A stretch of DNA of 64,000 bases from Dolomedes plantarius (lineage: Eukaryota > Arthropoda > Arachnida > Araneae > Dolomedidae). Each line of letters begins with the position of its first letter. Position 1 is the first letter of the stretch. Shown here in pieces: positions 45,179 to 56,384 of this stretch. A model generated the notes under the pieces. It was not told the DNA's origin. It made no database searches and saw only the letters and a program-made list of their open reading frames with translations. A program made the position numbers and the translations under genes. Where the stretch lies: positions 45,660,893 through 45,724,892 of the forward strand of contig OU015492.1 in NCBI GenBank assembly GCA_907164885.2, written 5' to 3'.

Positions 45179-46586
45179 CACTGCTGGCCACTGTAAATGC
45201 AACACCCTGAAGGAAACATGAAAATAACATGAAATTTACAACATGCATTAGCGGAGGTGAGATATGCAAATGATTGGAATTTCAGCGCAGACGCACATCA
45301 CGCGCGCCTGTGGCGCCACTTCATAGCGCTGTTTAAAGCTTGGAGATTTCGACGATTTCAAGTTCGGCAATTGTGTTTTCTTGTTTGTTTTTTTTAAAAA
45401 CGATCAATTATGCCTCGTCGAAAACAGCGATCATCTTTTGATCAAGTATCCGAGTTCGACAGAGGAAGGGTAGTGGCCTACCGAGATTGTGGATTATCTT
45501 TCAGGGAAATCGGTAGTCGTGTTGGACGAAACCAAACAACTGTAATGCGGATATGTGATCGTTGGATGCAGGAGGGTACGACGGACCGGCGTGTTCGATC
45601 GCATCCACCTCAGCGCACCACTTCACGTGATGACAGGCAAATTGTGCGCATGGCAGTGACGGATCGCTCAGTCACATCACGAACCATAGCACAGCACATA
45701 CAGTCTGTAACGCATCATCCAGTGTCTGTGCGTACCATTCGACGCCGTTTACAGCAGAGTGGTCTGTCCGCAAGACGTCCATTGCTTTGTCTACCCTTGA
45801 CACAGAACCACAGACGTCTCCGCCGCCAATGGTGCGATGACAGAAGGGTGTGGACGGCAGAATGGAATGAAATTGTCTTTACTGACGAGTCACGCTTCTG
45901 TCTGCAACACCACGATGGTCGCATTCGAGTCTGGAGACACCGTGAAGAGAGGATGCTGAACAGCTGCGTTATGCACCGCCACACTGGTCCTGCACCGGGT
46001 ATAATGGTATGGGGCGGTATTGGATACCTCTCTAGCACACCTCTAGTACGCATTGCCGGTACTTTAAACAGCCAGCGCTACATTTTCGAGGTGTTGGAGC
46101 CAGTTGTCCTTCCTTACTTTCAGGGCTTGCCCACAGCCATATTTCAACAGGATAATGCACGACCACACGTGGCACGCATTGTCCAATGTTTCTTCGTCAA
46201 TCGCCAGATTGAATTGCTTCCCTGGCCGCCTCGCTCTCCGGATCTTTCGCCGATAGAAAACATGTGGTCCATGATTGCTCTACGATTGACCCAGATTCCA
46301 TCCCCAGCTGCCACAGTAGATCAACTTTGGCAACGTGTGGTAGCTGCTTGGTCTGCTGTACCCCAAGAACTCATCCAAAGTCTCTTTGAATCAATGCCGA
46401 GGCGTGTGGCAGCGGTGATCTCCAACAATGGCGGCTACTCTGGCTACTGATTTTGGCAGGAACCACACTTCACAGAAGTCTATAAATTTAATCATTTGAT
46501 ACTTGGTCAACATGTTATCTACAAAATAAATTTTGTTGTGATATCTCTTGTCTTTCTTGGTGTTGCAATTTGGGTGGCCAGCAGTG
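45179..46586 (+). mobile_element. Tc1-like (DD34E) transposon, copy 2, apparently intact
   Basis: A 1408-bp element with termini CACTGCTGGCCACTGTAAAT and, from the right, CACTGCTGGCCACCCAAATT, both continuing to gcaacacc. A TA duplication flanks it (45177-45178, 46587-46588). Same family as the copy at 20821-22230 but in opposite orientation. It sits inside the 3' terminal repeat of another Tc1-like element. Confidence 0.95.
45410..46450 (+). CDS. Tc1-like DD34E transposase, full-length, copy 2
   Basis: 346 residues from MPRRKQRSSFDQVSEFDRGR. The layout equals copy 1: paired helix-turn-helix regions, basic linker, then D in IVFTDES, D in IFQQDNARPH and E in SPDLSPIENMW with 34 residues between the last two, and a C-terminal NNGGYSGY. 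No stops or frameshifts. The D-containing motif keeps the consensus DNARPH, where copy 1 has DNAQPH. It also has C for R in VQCFF. Both copies could still supply transposase, including to related broken copies such as the one at 58785. Confidence 0.93.
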   Translation: MPRRKQRSSFDQVSEFDRGRVVAYRDCGLSFREIGSRVGRNQTTVMRICDRWMQEGTTDRRVRSHPPQRTTSRDDRQIVRMAVTDRSVTSRTIAQHIQSVTHHPVSVRTIRRRLQQSGLSARRPLLCLPLTQNHRRLRRQWCDDRRVWTAEWNEIVFTDESRFCLQHHDGRIRVWRHREERMLNSCVMHRHTGPAPGIMVWGGIGYLSSTPLVRIAGTLNSQRYIFEVLEPVVLPYFQGLPTAIFQQDNARPHVARIVQCFFVNRQIELLPWPPRSPDLSPIENMWSMIALRLTQIPSPAATVDQLWQRVVAAWSAVPQELIQSLFESMPRRVAAVISNNGGYSGY

Positions 46587-46606
46587 TACTTATTGGTAGA
46601 TAGTGT

Positions 46607-47148
46607 AGTACCTTGAATTGACGTGTTCAAATCCTTAGTAGTTCTTGTATTAACGAGATTAAAACCCTTATTATGGTTTGAGTTATTCAAAAGATACAAT
46701 AAAATAACGTCATGAAAGAATGAGAAAAAAATATTTGTTAATATAGATGTCTACTCTCGCTTTACCGTCTACCATCCTCTTAAGTTCTCGACACACTCAA
46801 TACTATTGGACGTTCATTTCTGAAATTTTTGAGATTAGAGAACCCTTGTAAAGGTCACGATAATCAATCAACAAATGCGTTTCAAAATGTTTGGTTTCCT
46901 CGATTTTACACTAAGGAAATATCTACGACATTCTGTTCATTAGATTATGAGTTATTGTAGATTGTAATCCCTGATAAATTAGAATGTTAATTGTAACTAA
47001 CAAAAAATCGAGAAAACTCGTTTTTATTCAAAAGGACGAAAACTTCCAATTTACTAAGGACCTAACACGAACATGAATGCTTAATAAATCTTCAGGAAGG
47101 AATTTATTTAGGATATCCACGCAGCTAAAAATTCTAGTCGAGGACATG
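46607..47148. other. AT-rich spacer, nothing recognised
   Basis: Separates the Tc1 cluster from the mariner derivative. Confidence 0.5.
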
Positions 47149-47150
47149 TA

Positions 47151-48081
47151 CAGGGTTTGTATAAAAAGTATCGGGAAAAGTTTCGGAAAAATAAATTTAT
47201 TTGAGATATTGCTACAATTCCTCAAAAGTCTTCAAAATACATCCCTTGAGCGTCGACACACTTTTGCCCACTGTTTTTTCCTGACTCGAAGGACCCTTTG
47301 TAGGCGAATTCCGGAACGTCCTTAAAGGTAAGCGTGCAAGCTTCTTTGACGGCACTTTGGGGGGTCCCATGGTGGTGTCCGTTGAGGGAGGATTTCACTA
47401 TTGGGGATAGGAAATAGTGTGCTGGGGCCCTGTCGGGACTGTAAGGAGGTTAGGGAATCGTCGCGATTCCGTTTATCATCAGGTACTCGGTGACCTTGAA
47501 GCAGGCGTGGCTGGGTGCACTGGGACGAGTTTAGTGCAGATCTTTCGCCTCGCCAAATTTTCAGTGATAATGCTGTGCACTGTCATCTTATCAATGCTAA
47601 TTATATCTGTGACCACGCGCACACTTAACCGACGGTCTGAATACAGCACATCACGCACTCGTTGCACGTTGTCGTCGGTTCTTGAGGTCGACGGCCGTCC
47701 AGCGCGAGGCTCGTCCTCCACACTCTCGGCCATCTTTGAAGAGCTTGTGCCACTTAAAAACTGCAGTTTGTGACATACTTTCATCCTTGGACACTTGATA
47801 AATCATGTCCAACGTCTCTGTACCCGATTTCCCCAGTCCAACACAAAATTTGATGGCGTACCGCTGTTCAATCGTTCGCTGCATTTTGCGCTTGCACTGA
47901 GTCACTCGACAGGGGTCCACTAAAATCACGATCTAGCCTGAACGAACGCTCGCAGGCGACTGGTGCTTGGTGCGTCTTGTAGGTCACATCCCCCACCACC
48001 GAGCATACACGGTACGAGCGCGCTCCGACGTACAGTTACGTCAGGAAAAAATTGTTCCCGATACTTTTTATACAAACCCTG
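47151..48081 (-). mobile_element. Mariner deletion derivative, 931 bp
   Basis: Near-perfect inverted termini: CAGGGTTTGTATAAAAAGTA on the left, TACTTTTTATACAAACCCTG on the right, continuing to tcggga and tcccga. TA lies on both sides (47149-47150, 48082-48083). It keeps both ends of a mariner transposase gene on the minus strand but lost the central catalytic region. Confidence 0.92.
47235..47929 (-). pseudogene. Mariner transposase, catalytic core deleted
   Basis: The minus-strand frame from about 47929 gives IEQRYAIKFCVGLGKSGTET, then a shift to ...EDEPRAGRPSTSRTDDNVQR, then VRDVLYSDRRLSVRVVTDII and LARRKICTKLVPVH. This is the complete N-terminal paired helix-turn-helix of a mariner. The next recognisable part is at about 47235-47360: EACTLTFKDVPEFAYKGSF, QKCVDAQGMYFEDF and a stop, the mariner C-terminus. 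All three catalytic D segments are absent. It can only be mobilised in trans, and a truncated DNA-binding protein could in principle be made. Confidence 0.75.
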
Positions 48082-48083
48082 TA

Positions 48084-48560
48084 TGACAGACTTTGATCGC
48101 TTCTTAACACGAAACTAAATGGAGGGTATGTTTGCTTAAAGGCATCAGGATATAGGATTCGAAATCTGTCGACATGCACGAGCTCTGTTAGTTCATCATC
48201 AGCGACAAGAAAATTAGAGGGAAATTCTCGCGATACTTAAGGCTACGATTCAGTATTTAACACACGCTACATTCCGGTGCTTTGAACACAAAACATAAAC
48301 AGTTAATTTCAATCGTCCAAACCAACACTATACGTACAAAATTAGTCTTTTTCGAAAGAGGTCTGTCTTAATCTGAGATATGATTAGAAATCTGAAAATT
48401 CGAATTTAATTTTCTTTCACATCTGAAAATATTAAGTACGTGAGAGATTAAGCTCGTGTATTTATTTAACAATTTTTTTTTCTCTGCAGTGATCTCTTTG
48501 TTGGATCTCTTAACAATTTTCCCATCTTTTAATTTTTAAGGCAACAAAATTGTTAACGCT
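48084..48560. other. AT-rich spacer, nothing recognised
   Basis: No gene or terminal repeat visible. Confidence 0.5.
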
Positions 48561-48564
48561 AATT

Positions 48565-48786
48565 AACTCGAATCATAAGGCCCAGGAAGATGAAATTGTA
48601 TATGGTGGTTCCCCTTAGACTGTAGGTTCTCACTAAGCAATCTGTTTAAAAAATTCAAACTTTATGGAGGTTAAAAGGGGCTTAAATCCCTAAAATAAAA
48701 CACTGACTGACTGATTACTGTATCTCTAGAACCATAAGGTCTAAGAAGCTGAAATTTTGCATGATGACTCCTATAAGGCCCTAGGT
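48565..48786. repeat. Tandem ~160-bp repeat, second copy split by a hAT
   Basis: Copy one at 48565-48697 and copy two at 48727-48786 plus 54615-54690 share aaccataaggtctaagaagctgaaattttg-type sequence, a ccctaggt-like block and ggttaaaaggggcttaaat. The hAT at 48787 inserted in the second copy. Between copies, cactgactgactgattactg resembles the Helitron-like 5' segments at 34.5 kb. Confidence 0.65.
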
Positions 48787-48906
48787 CAGGGGTTCCCAAA
48801 GTGGGCGATATCGCCCCCTGGGGGGCGCTGGAACGATCCAGGGGGGCGGTAACGTCCCTGGTGACATTTGGGGGACGGTGAACGAAAAAAAAGGAGGCGG
48901 TGAAAG

Positions 48907-49895
48907 CATAAAGAAATAAGACAATTCTAAAACATTCCGAGGACACTGGACACAGAGTGTACGGGAAAGACCTAGGTGGGAAACAATCATGTATTGTGAG
49001 ACTTGTTAAGTATCTAGTGGCTTAGTTTCTATATTTGGTCTTATTTACAGCCATGAGCATCTTGGGCAGTACCCCTCAATCTATTTTTTGCTCGAAGAGG
49101 CCTCCCATTCCACGGAGTTTAACCACTTCCGGTCACTAATGATACCGCCTAATAAATCTTCTGTAAAGTTTAAACTGGACCGCCTTAACTATATCCGGAC
49201 CATATGGGCTTTGAGTACCGCTGATGTAAAAATAAAAAAATAATCAGGCACACATTTACACAGTTTGGGAAAATATACAAGGTGGGGCCAAGGACATTGA
49301 GAGGTTGTTAAATATAATTAGAGGTATATATGCACTTTGCTACAGGGGTGAGTTTTATTACCGGACGCGGGAGACCAAACCAAACGCTGAATTGCTTATT
49401 TTCGCAGGATTTATTTGAACGCAAAGAAATAGAGAATAGTTTTTTTCAACTCTAACTGTCTGAGTTCCTACTCTTACAGCGTGCTCGCATCAACAAAACG
49501 TAGGTAAATAATATTATTTTTACAAAATTTTCCTGTTAAAACTGAAAAAGTTGTTTTGTTCTAATACTACATATAACATACAATTTAATTAAATATATGA
49601 AAAATATTTTATAATTATTTATGTTGGCATAATTATTTGTATTGTATTTCATATGTTTATTTCATTTTATTTTACCTAAGTTGCTGTAAGCCGCGCAAGG
49701 TATCACCTTAACTAATTAATATTTTTTCTTAAAATTTTTAATCTAAAACCTATACCAAAATTTTTATCATTTCCTACAATATGTTGTTTTTATTAGGGCA
49801 TGAATTAAAAAAAGTATTCCCCAATTTTGGGATAGCTAAATACAACTACACATTAAGAATAGAAAGGGGTTCTGAAAACATAATTTTGCTAGGGG
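48907..49895. other. AT-rich interior of the hAT, nothing recognised
   Basis: Between the GC-rich hAT terminus and the Helitron helicase fragment. The left end of the Helitron insertion lies somewhere here but I cannot place it. Confidence 0.4.
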
Positions 49896-50560
49896 GTTGA
49901 TGACATATTTATAAAGCATATAGATGCAAACTATCTGGCTGTTTTCCAAAACTATCCCAATTTGAAGTGGTTGCGAAAGAGGGCCATTCTTGCTGCTAAA
50001 AATGAAGATGTACGAGAAATAAACAATCAAATATTTTCCATGTTACCAGGCATAGTCACTGAATACAAATCTATCGATTCCGCAGTATATGCCGATGAGG
50101 TTGTCAATTTCCTAACAGAGATCCTAAACTCATTTGATCCGAGATCCGACTGGGTTGCCACCACATCGTCTTTTACTTAAAGTGGGATCTCCAATTATTT
50201 TATTACGGAACCTCGACCCGCCAAAATTTTGCAACGTCACAAGGCTGTGTGTAAAGAAGATGCTGGGCAATATTATTGATGCGACAATCTTAACAGGAAA
50301 GGGAGAGGGTGAAACATTTTTTATCCCATGGATACCAGTCATTCCGATGGATCTCCCTTTTAACTTTAATTGCAATTTCCAATGAGACTTGCGTTGTCGA
50401 TCACTATCAACAAGTCACAGGAGCAGTCTATTAAGTGCTGCAGAATGGATTTGAGATCGCCATATTTTCCCACGGACAACTTTACGCTTCTTGCTCAAGG
50501 ATAGACTAACCCAAGAATTTATTTATTCTTGCTCCTGGAGGGAAAACTAAAAATGTTGGC
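49896..50560 (+). pseudogene. Helitron PIF1-like helicase, C-terminal part, broken
   Basis: Frames read VDDIFIKHIDANYLAVFQNY, PNLKWLRKRAILAAKNEDV, INNQIFSMLPG, YKSIDSAVYADEVVNFLTE, then after a frameshift LPPHRLLLKVGSPIILLRNL followed by DPPKFCNVTRLCVKK, ILTGKGEGETFFIPWIPVIP, and finally LALSITINKSQEQSIK. These are conserved late motifs of the PIF1-type helicase that unwinds DNA during rolling-circle transposition; ITINKSQ is the region of the last helicase motif (usually TINKSQGQ). At least two frame disruptions occur. Walker A and B motifs lie upstream and are missing. Confidence 0.75.
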
Positions 50561-50760
50561 TTTAATCAAGCTTTAGGTTAAATTAATATTATAACGAATT
50601 TGTAATTTTACTTTATAATTTATATACTGTATATATACTTTTAAATACCAGTAAATAAAATTGCTTAGATTTTACAGTGCAAGTAAAATTCATTACTTTT
50701 CCTGTGGAATAAAATAATTGGGATAAATAAATACTCGGGCAACGCCGGGTAAAAAGCTAA
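49896..50760 (+). mobile_element. Helitron fragment with true 3' terminus
   Basis: Ends with the hairpin ACTCGG-GCAACG-CCGGGT, then aaaaagCTAA before T at 50761. That is the Helitron 3' signature (stem-loop shortly before CTRR, inserted between A and T). It contains helicase coding remnants and lies inside the hAT at 48787-54606. The 5' end and the Rep domain were not found. Confidence 0.8.
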
Positions 50761-50776
50761 TTAATATATATATATG

Positions 50777-52018
50777 CTATCCATCAATAAGTATTTGGAC
50801 GACCATACAAATGACGATATCTGCGGTCCTGATATACGTCACGCCCTCCACCATTAAATATCGTGTAGGAAACAACATTGGCATTAGTCACTTGTGAGAT
50901 GCCACGAAGTGCAGAGCTATCTGATTTCGAAAAAGGTGTAATCGTCGGGTATCACAGAAATGGGTGATCTTTAAGGGTCATATCTATGGATTGTTGTGCC
51001 ATTGGTTAGTTAGTTAAGGGACATATCTAGCGAGCTGAATTACCCAAAATCGACAGTGGCCTATTTGATTCAGAAGTAGAAGGTGTGCGGTGATTGTCAG
51101 AATGTGTCCCGAGTCGGCAGGCCCACAAAACTGGGAGATAGAGACCGACATATGCTGTCCAGAGAAATTCGGAAGAACCGCACCCAACCGATTGCCCACA
51201 TACTCCAGGGGTGCCAAAAGGAATCCGGGAGTGTTGTTTTGATGAATACCATCCGTAAGGAAACACACCTTCTTGACTTTCATGGTCGTGTTGCCGCCCA
51301 TAAGCCTTTGATCACAAAGTCCAACCGTGCTATTAGGTTAATGTGGTGCAAAGCACGTCGAAAGTGGATCGTAGATCAGTGGAAACGGGTTCTCTGGAGC
51401 GACTAATCAACGTTCACCCTCTACCGTTCGGATGGCAGGATCTGGGTTTGGAATCTCCCTGGAGAACGCTTCCTGCCAGAATACATTGTGCCCACAGTAA
51501 AGTTCGGCGGAGGTGGAATTATGGTCTGGGGGTTTTCTCCTAATATGGATTGGGACCCTTGGTCCAATTCATGGTAAGCTCAACGCCGATGCCTACTGCA
51601 CTATCTTGGATGACAGTGGGCTTCCTACGTTGTGGCAGTGTTACGGGTTGGACCCATGTCACTTCCAAGACGACAACGCCAGCTGCCATGTTGCGAGGTC
51701 CACCATGGATTGGTATGGTGACAATGGTGTGAACTGAATGGTCTGGTCTGCCCAGAGCCCATACTTGAGCCCTATCGAGAACCTCTGAGACGAGTTGGAT
51801 CGCCGAATTGAGGGGTGCAATAACCGTCCAAAATCGGTGAAGGAACTTACATGTGATTCTCCAAACCAAGTGGAAGAAAATACAACTAGTCGTCCTTAAG
51901 GACTTGTGGAAAGCATGCCCCGGAGGTTTGAGGCTCTCGTGCACACTCTACCAACTATTGAATAAGAATAAATTTTGTTTTTCTTTTCTATTACAGGTGT
52001 CCAAATGATGGTAGATAG
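50777..52018 (+). mobile_element. Tc1-like element family B, copy 2, degenerate
   Basis: 1242 bp. Left end CTATCCATCAATAAGTATTT, right end (complemented) CTATCTACCATCATTTGGAC. The right flank is TA; the left flank is tg, probably a mutated TA. It lies 16 bases beyond the Helitron end inside the hAT. The transposase is broken. Confidence 0.8.
50898..51950 (+). pseudogene. Tc1-like transposase family B, broken, copy 2
   Basis: Opens with MPRSAELSDFEKGVIVGYHR (ATG at about 50900), the first helix-turn-helix, then stops. CGDCQNVSRVGRPTKLGDRD carries the GRPxK linker. IRLMWCKARRKWIVDQWKRV leads to the first D region, which has an in-frame TAA (SD-stop). FQDDNASCHVARSTMDWYGD follows around the second D, and PIENL, stop, DELDRRIEG marks the final E. 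More than five lesions, differing from those of the copy at 44238, so the two decayed independently. Confidence 0.75.
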
Positions 52019-52070
52019 TATATATATATATATATATATATAGATAGATAGATAGATAGATAGATATATA
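52018..52070. repeat. (TA)n-(GATA)n microsatellite
   Basis: TA run followed by about six GATA units and a short TA run, at the right edge of the Tc1-like copy. Confidence 0.9.
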
Positions 52071-52189
52071 ATCCTTTACCGATATCGAAGGAGAGGCAAG
52101 CGAAATCTTAAAGTTCTTTTTCTCTGGGTATTTTCTGTATGGCTCACATATAAACTAGTCTCCAATTAAGTTTTTGTGGATTTTCTTAA

Positions 52190-52400
52190 TTTGGTTTTAA
52201 AGGGCCCAGAGTTGCCCCAGTTGGTCGGCAGATCTGTACTGTCCGTCTGGCGCTCAGGCCTATAAAAATGAGCTGCTCCGAACTTGGGAAATCAACCCTC
52301 GATTGCGTATACAGGTTTTGCTACGTATTGACTGGTCTTCAGTTTGACAGGGCGTATAGGCGAGAGCCGTGGTCACCGTAATAATTTCGAATTATTTGTT
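52190..52400 (+). promoter_or_regulatory. Candidate promoter/leader of the ZBED5-like hAT transposase
   Basis: A GC-richer island in AT-rich DNA containing tataaaaatgagctgctccg at about 52261-52280, which fits a TATA box ahead of the transposase gene about 500 bases downstream. This is inference from position and composition only. Confidence 0.25.
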
Positions 52401-52761
52401 TTTAACTTTATTTTTCCTTTTTGTAATTTTTTTTTCTATATCTAAGTGCAGAGTTAGAAGTGGAGAATGCTGACATTTCGTGCAACTGCCGAAAATTTAT
52501 AGTTACGCTATTCTATTTATATCTATCAAATCATCTGTGCTAACTGTAAACTAAGTTGTGCGTTAATAAGGAATAATTCTTTAAATAAGGGAAAATTTAA
52601 TTAAGACTATTAACTCTTTTTAAAATTAATTTATTGCTTGAAAATGTAGTGTTATATTTTAGAGATGATGTCATCAAAATTATTAGAACCATTGAAAAAG
52701 TACATTCTAATAAGAGAGATAAAACCTTATTTTATATTTTAAAGCAATGAATTAAAATTTT

Positions 52762-54313
52762 TTGAGAAAGCCGACATTAGCAAAACTCTTCTCAGTAGAA
52801 TCCAAAGGTTTTAACAATGCGTTGCGTACTTCATATAATATTTCTGTAATGATTTTTAAATTGGGAAAACCGCATACTATTGGGGAAGAACTAATTCTAC
52901 CGGCTATAACTGAAGTAACACGCACTATGCTACACAAGCTAGCTTCTGAAATTACAAAGAAAAGTCGATTGAGCAGTAATACAAAAGAATTGATGAAACA
53001 AAGAATCGATGAAATGGCTCACGATGTTGAAGACTCATTATGTGAGCATTTAAGAACATCCAAGTTCTCTATTCAGCTTGATGAGTCAACTTTGCTAGGA
53101 AATGAGGCCTTAAGTTTAGCATACGTGCAATTCATACAAGAAGAAATATGCTAAGAATTATTATATTAAAAAAAATTGCAAACTGATACCAAGGGAGGAA
53201 TCAATATTTCATGTATTGGAAGAGTTTTTCAAAGAAAAGGAAATCCCCCTCAGAAATATCTTACCAGTTGCTGCTGATGGTGCTCCAGCGATGATAGGAT
53301 GCTACAGGGGTTTTCTTGCATATTTAAAAAGAGCGGTTCCGAATGTATTTGCTGTGCATTGCGTCATTCATCGGCAACATTTAGTTACCAAAAATCTGAA
53401 TGAACGCCTTCATAGGTCATTGTAGAATGTCGTTCAAGCAGTCAACAAAATCAGATGCAACGCATTGAATGACATATTGTTTGGACAACTTTGCATTGAA
53501 AACTATGAAGAATTCAATCGCTTGCTGCTTCATACAGAAGTTCGTTGGTTGTCAAAAGGTACCTGTTTGGATTGATTTTATAAACTATTTGACTCTGCTA
53601 GAGTTCTTAGAAAACAAATATGATAATTTACGAGTCAACTTATCGATTCCAAAAATGACAGCCAATTTGACAGACTTGTTTCGTAAATTCAATGACGCAA
53701 ATCAAAAACTCCAAGGCGATGAGCTGAATTTAATAAAATCAAAAACTGTGATTTCCGCTTTTGTGGCAAAACTTCTACTGTACAAAACAGTTTTAGGAAG
53801 AGGGTAATTCAGCCAATTTCCACATTTATCAACAATAGGAAAACATGATGAAGACATGCTTATCTATTATCAGCACTTGGAGGCTCTCCATTCTGACTTC
53901 AATCAACGGTTTGAAGATATCATTAAAATGAACATACCCGATTGGGTTCTGGATCCTTTTTCATGATCAAACTCAGAGGAATCTGTAAAATTACAAGAAC
54001 TAATAGAAGTATCAAAAAATGAAGAATTAAAATTTAAATTTAAACATAGCTATCAACAGTTCTGGCTGCAAAAAGAGATACTAACACTTCACCCTGGATT
54101 ATGAGCTGTGGTCTACAAAAATTCTTAATAGCGTTTCCTTCATCATATTTAGTGGAATGTGGGTTCAGTGCGGTCACAAATCTGCGAACTAAAAACAGAA
54201 ACCGACTGCAAATTACTGATCGAGGTTATTTAAGAATGCTTCTAACTAAAATAGAGCCGAATATAAATAAATTGATTGCTATGCACAAACCTTCATATTA
54301 CTGTTATTTGTAA
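52762..54313 (+). pseudogene. ZBED5/SCAND3-like hAT transposase, broken
   Basis: Colinear with ZBED5/SCAND3-type hAT proteins after the BED finger. Blocks: ALRTSYNISVMIFKLGKPHT and IGEELILPAITEV; FSIQLDESTLLGNEALSLAY (the D of LDES is the first catalytic position); ILPVAADGAPAMIGCYRGFL (second D region); VHCVIHRQHLVTKNLNERLH; LLHTEVRWLSKG; NLTDLFRKFNDANQKLQGDE; IPDWVLDPF; and the dimerisation end FLIAFPSSYLVECGFSAVTN with NRLQITDRGYLRMLLTKIEP, stop at 54311-54313. Stops or frameshifts occur at about 53150, 53425, 53570, 53805 and 53965. The similarity is still high, so inactivation is fairly recent. Confidence 0.85.
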
Positions 54314-54690
54314 TTTTTATCAAATGGTTATTATCCTTCGCCATCTTAATTTTTGGTGTGTAATGCGAATGTAACTATTGTTGATTTTAAGGACTAATTT
54401 TATAGTTTCAAGCTTCAAGGTGTCTTATTTACAACAACATATTTCTTTACTATGTTCTATATAGGTAGAAAAGCAGATACATAAAAGGCCGAAAATTTGT
54501 CATTGCATCTCTGTTTACTCGCATAGAATGGAAAATTTCCAGGGGGGCGGTGAATAAATTTTTCTCTGAAAAGGGAGCGGTAGGTCAAATAAGTTTGGGA
54601 ACCCTGCCCTAGGTGATCACTAGTAAAGGCTTTTATAAAACCAACCTTTCAGGGGTTTAAAAGGGGCTTAAATGCCCTAAATGAAAAAAA

Positions 54691-56384
54691 TCTAAAAGTG
54701 TTTAATGCCGGATTACGATCGTTAAATTACTGGGTGAACTCCTCTGAGGAATGACAACACTTTACTGCTAAAGTTAATTTAAATTAAAACAACCAAATTA
54801 CATAATTGATGGTACTCATTTATTTTGTAGTGAAGCACGGTAATTTAGCCAGTGAAGCTATAATTGCCCCTCTTATTGCTGCTGTTGTTGTTGTTGTTAA
54901 TGTATTATAGCCCCAATAAAGCATTATACCTGGTTTTACGAAGAAACTCATTCATTTTTTTAGTGCTACAACAGGGAAATCAGGAGTTACAATGTGATCC
55001 GACGAAATTTTCTAAAATTCTTCTCTGTATTTGGTTCCTCAACTGTATTTGGTTTTCTTTGCAAACAATCAACACAATGAAATTCAGAGGATTTTCTTCC
55101 TTTCTTTCTCTCCCTTTTAAAATGTTTTAACCGGTTTAAACACGCGAAATGATACACCAAACTATTTCAGTTGATAACTGTGGGTAGGCTTATACATGCA
55201 ATTCAGTTGAGATTTTTCTGTTAAAATAGTATTGTTTTGTTTAATTGCTCTTTTTATCAGTATTCTCTTTTTTTAATTGGGAAATCGAAAACATCTTTCA
55301 TGTCTCTATGTTTTCTTTAAAAAAAACTCTAACATGCAGTTTTTTTTAAAAATGAAAATAAGGATTTGGAAGTATTCTCGTCAACACCGAATCAGGTCAT
55401 TCAGTAGGTGAGTAATCATCAGTATTTGGGAGTGTCAGGCACTAAGCGTCTTAAGCGTTACGCATCGGCGAAATCACAATGACTGCCTTGTGATGATCCG
55501 ACCCAATCCTTTTTGAAAGAATTAACATACCACGTCAGGTCATCATAACTGATACCTATCATGCGTACGTTCTTTTAAAAGGATTGTGCATGTTTACTTC
55601 GTTTCAGAGACATATCTTTATGCCAAACTATTCAGTCTTCAAAGCTAATTCTGAATAAATGTATTTCGAAAGGATTTTATGGCGATATTTTATAACAATG
55701 TCCAGTATTAATAAAAAGAGACACTATGAAAAACTACATTTAAAAAATTTGTTTTCGAATTACCGTTAGTTTTTCATTTTAATGAACCTGTTTCCTGGCC
55801 TTTAAAGTACCTTTTAATCACCGGAAAAGCGGTTACGAATACTTGGTTGACTTCTATAAATGTGTTTTTGCATTCAATCGGCTTGTGAGATAGAATAAAC
55901 CAAATAAGAAAATGCTATCGGTAGTATGAACTGAACAATGTGCTATGTTTTATAATACCCCCACAAAAATAATTACTGCTAGATTTGGGATTGGAAAAAA
56001 TAAGGGTCTCTGAGAATTGAGTAATTACAGTAAAATTCAGTAACAGGCCCTATTTCCAACCATTTTTTATGATACATTAATATATCTGCGTGTATTTTTG
56101 AGAGAATAAACATTTTTCCCATTAAATTTTTTAATTAACTTTTTTTCTCTTGAAAATAAAAATCCGATTCTTCCATACAGAAAACTCATGTTAAGGTTTC
56201 TTTCTACAGTTACACATTTATATAGAACGGTATCCATCAGGTATTTTAGGGAAATTTCAAAACAATATGTATTCGTAAATAGTAGTTTATATATCCTTTT
56301 TTATATATTTCAAAAAGTTTCGTTCCTATATAATTCCATTTTCAGGAGACTTAAGTATCCCGAATAAGAGTTTTAAATTAAAAA
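54691..56384. other. AT-rich intergenic stretch, nothing recognised
   Basis: (CTG/TTG)n-like run at about 54870-54900 could be an eroded SINE tail. Nothing else identified. Confidence 0.45.

Larger units (their letters stand above)
44238..46606 (+). mobile_element. Tc1-like element family B, copy 1, 5'-truncated and interrupted
   Basis: Homologous to the fuller copy at 50777-52018 from about 44238 (gaaggtgtgcg) to the right end ggtagatag at 46606. The left terminus is missing. The right terminal repeat is split by another Tc1-like element. Joining gtccaaaTA with cttattggtagatag restores a repeat matching the complement of the left end at 50777. Confidence 0.8.
48787..54606 (+). mobile_element. 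hAT transposon (ZBED5/SCAND3-like), degenerate, with nested inserts
   Basis: Inverted termini: CAGGGGTTCCCAAAGTGGGC on the left, GTTTGGGAACCCTG on the right. A perfect 8-bp duplication CCCTAGGT lies at 48779-48786 and 54607-54614. Both subtermini hold a G-rich ccaggggggcggt phrase. It carries the C-terminal two-thirds of a transposase at 52762-54313, plus an inserted Helitron tail and a Tc1-like element where the N-terminal exon region would be. Confidence 0.92.

Noticed and set aside
48671..48990. Minus-strand proline-rich frames at the hAT edge
   Set aside because: They are translations of the GC-rich hAT terminal region, with no family resemblance.
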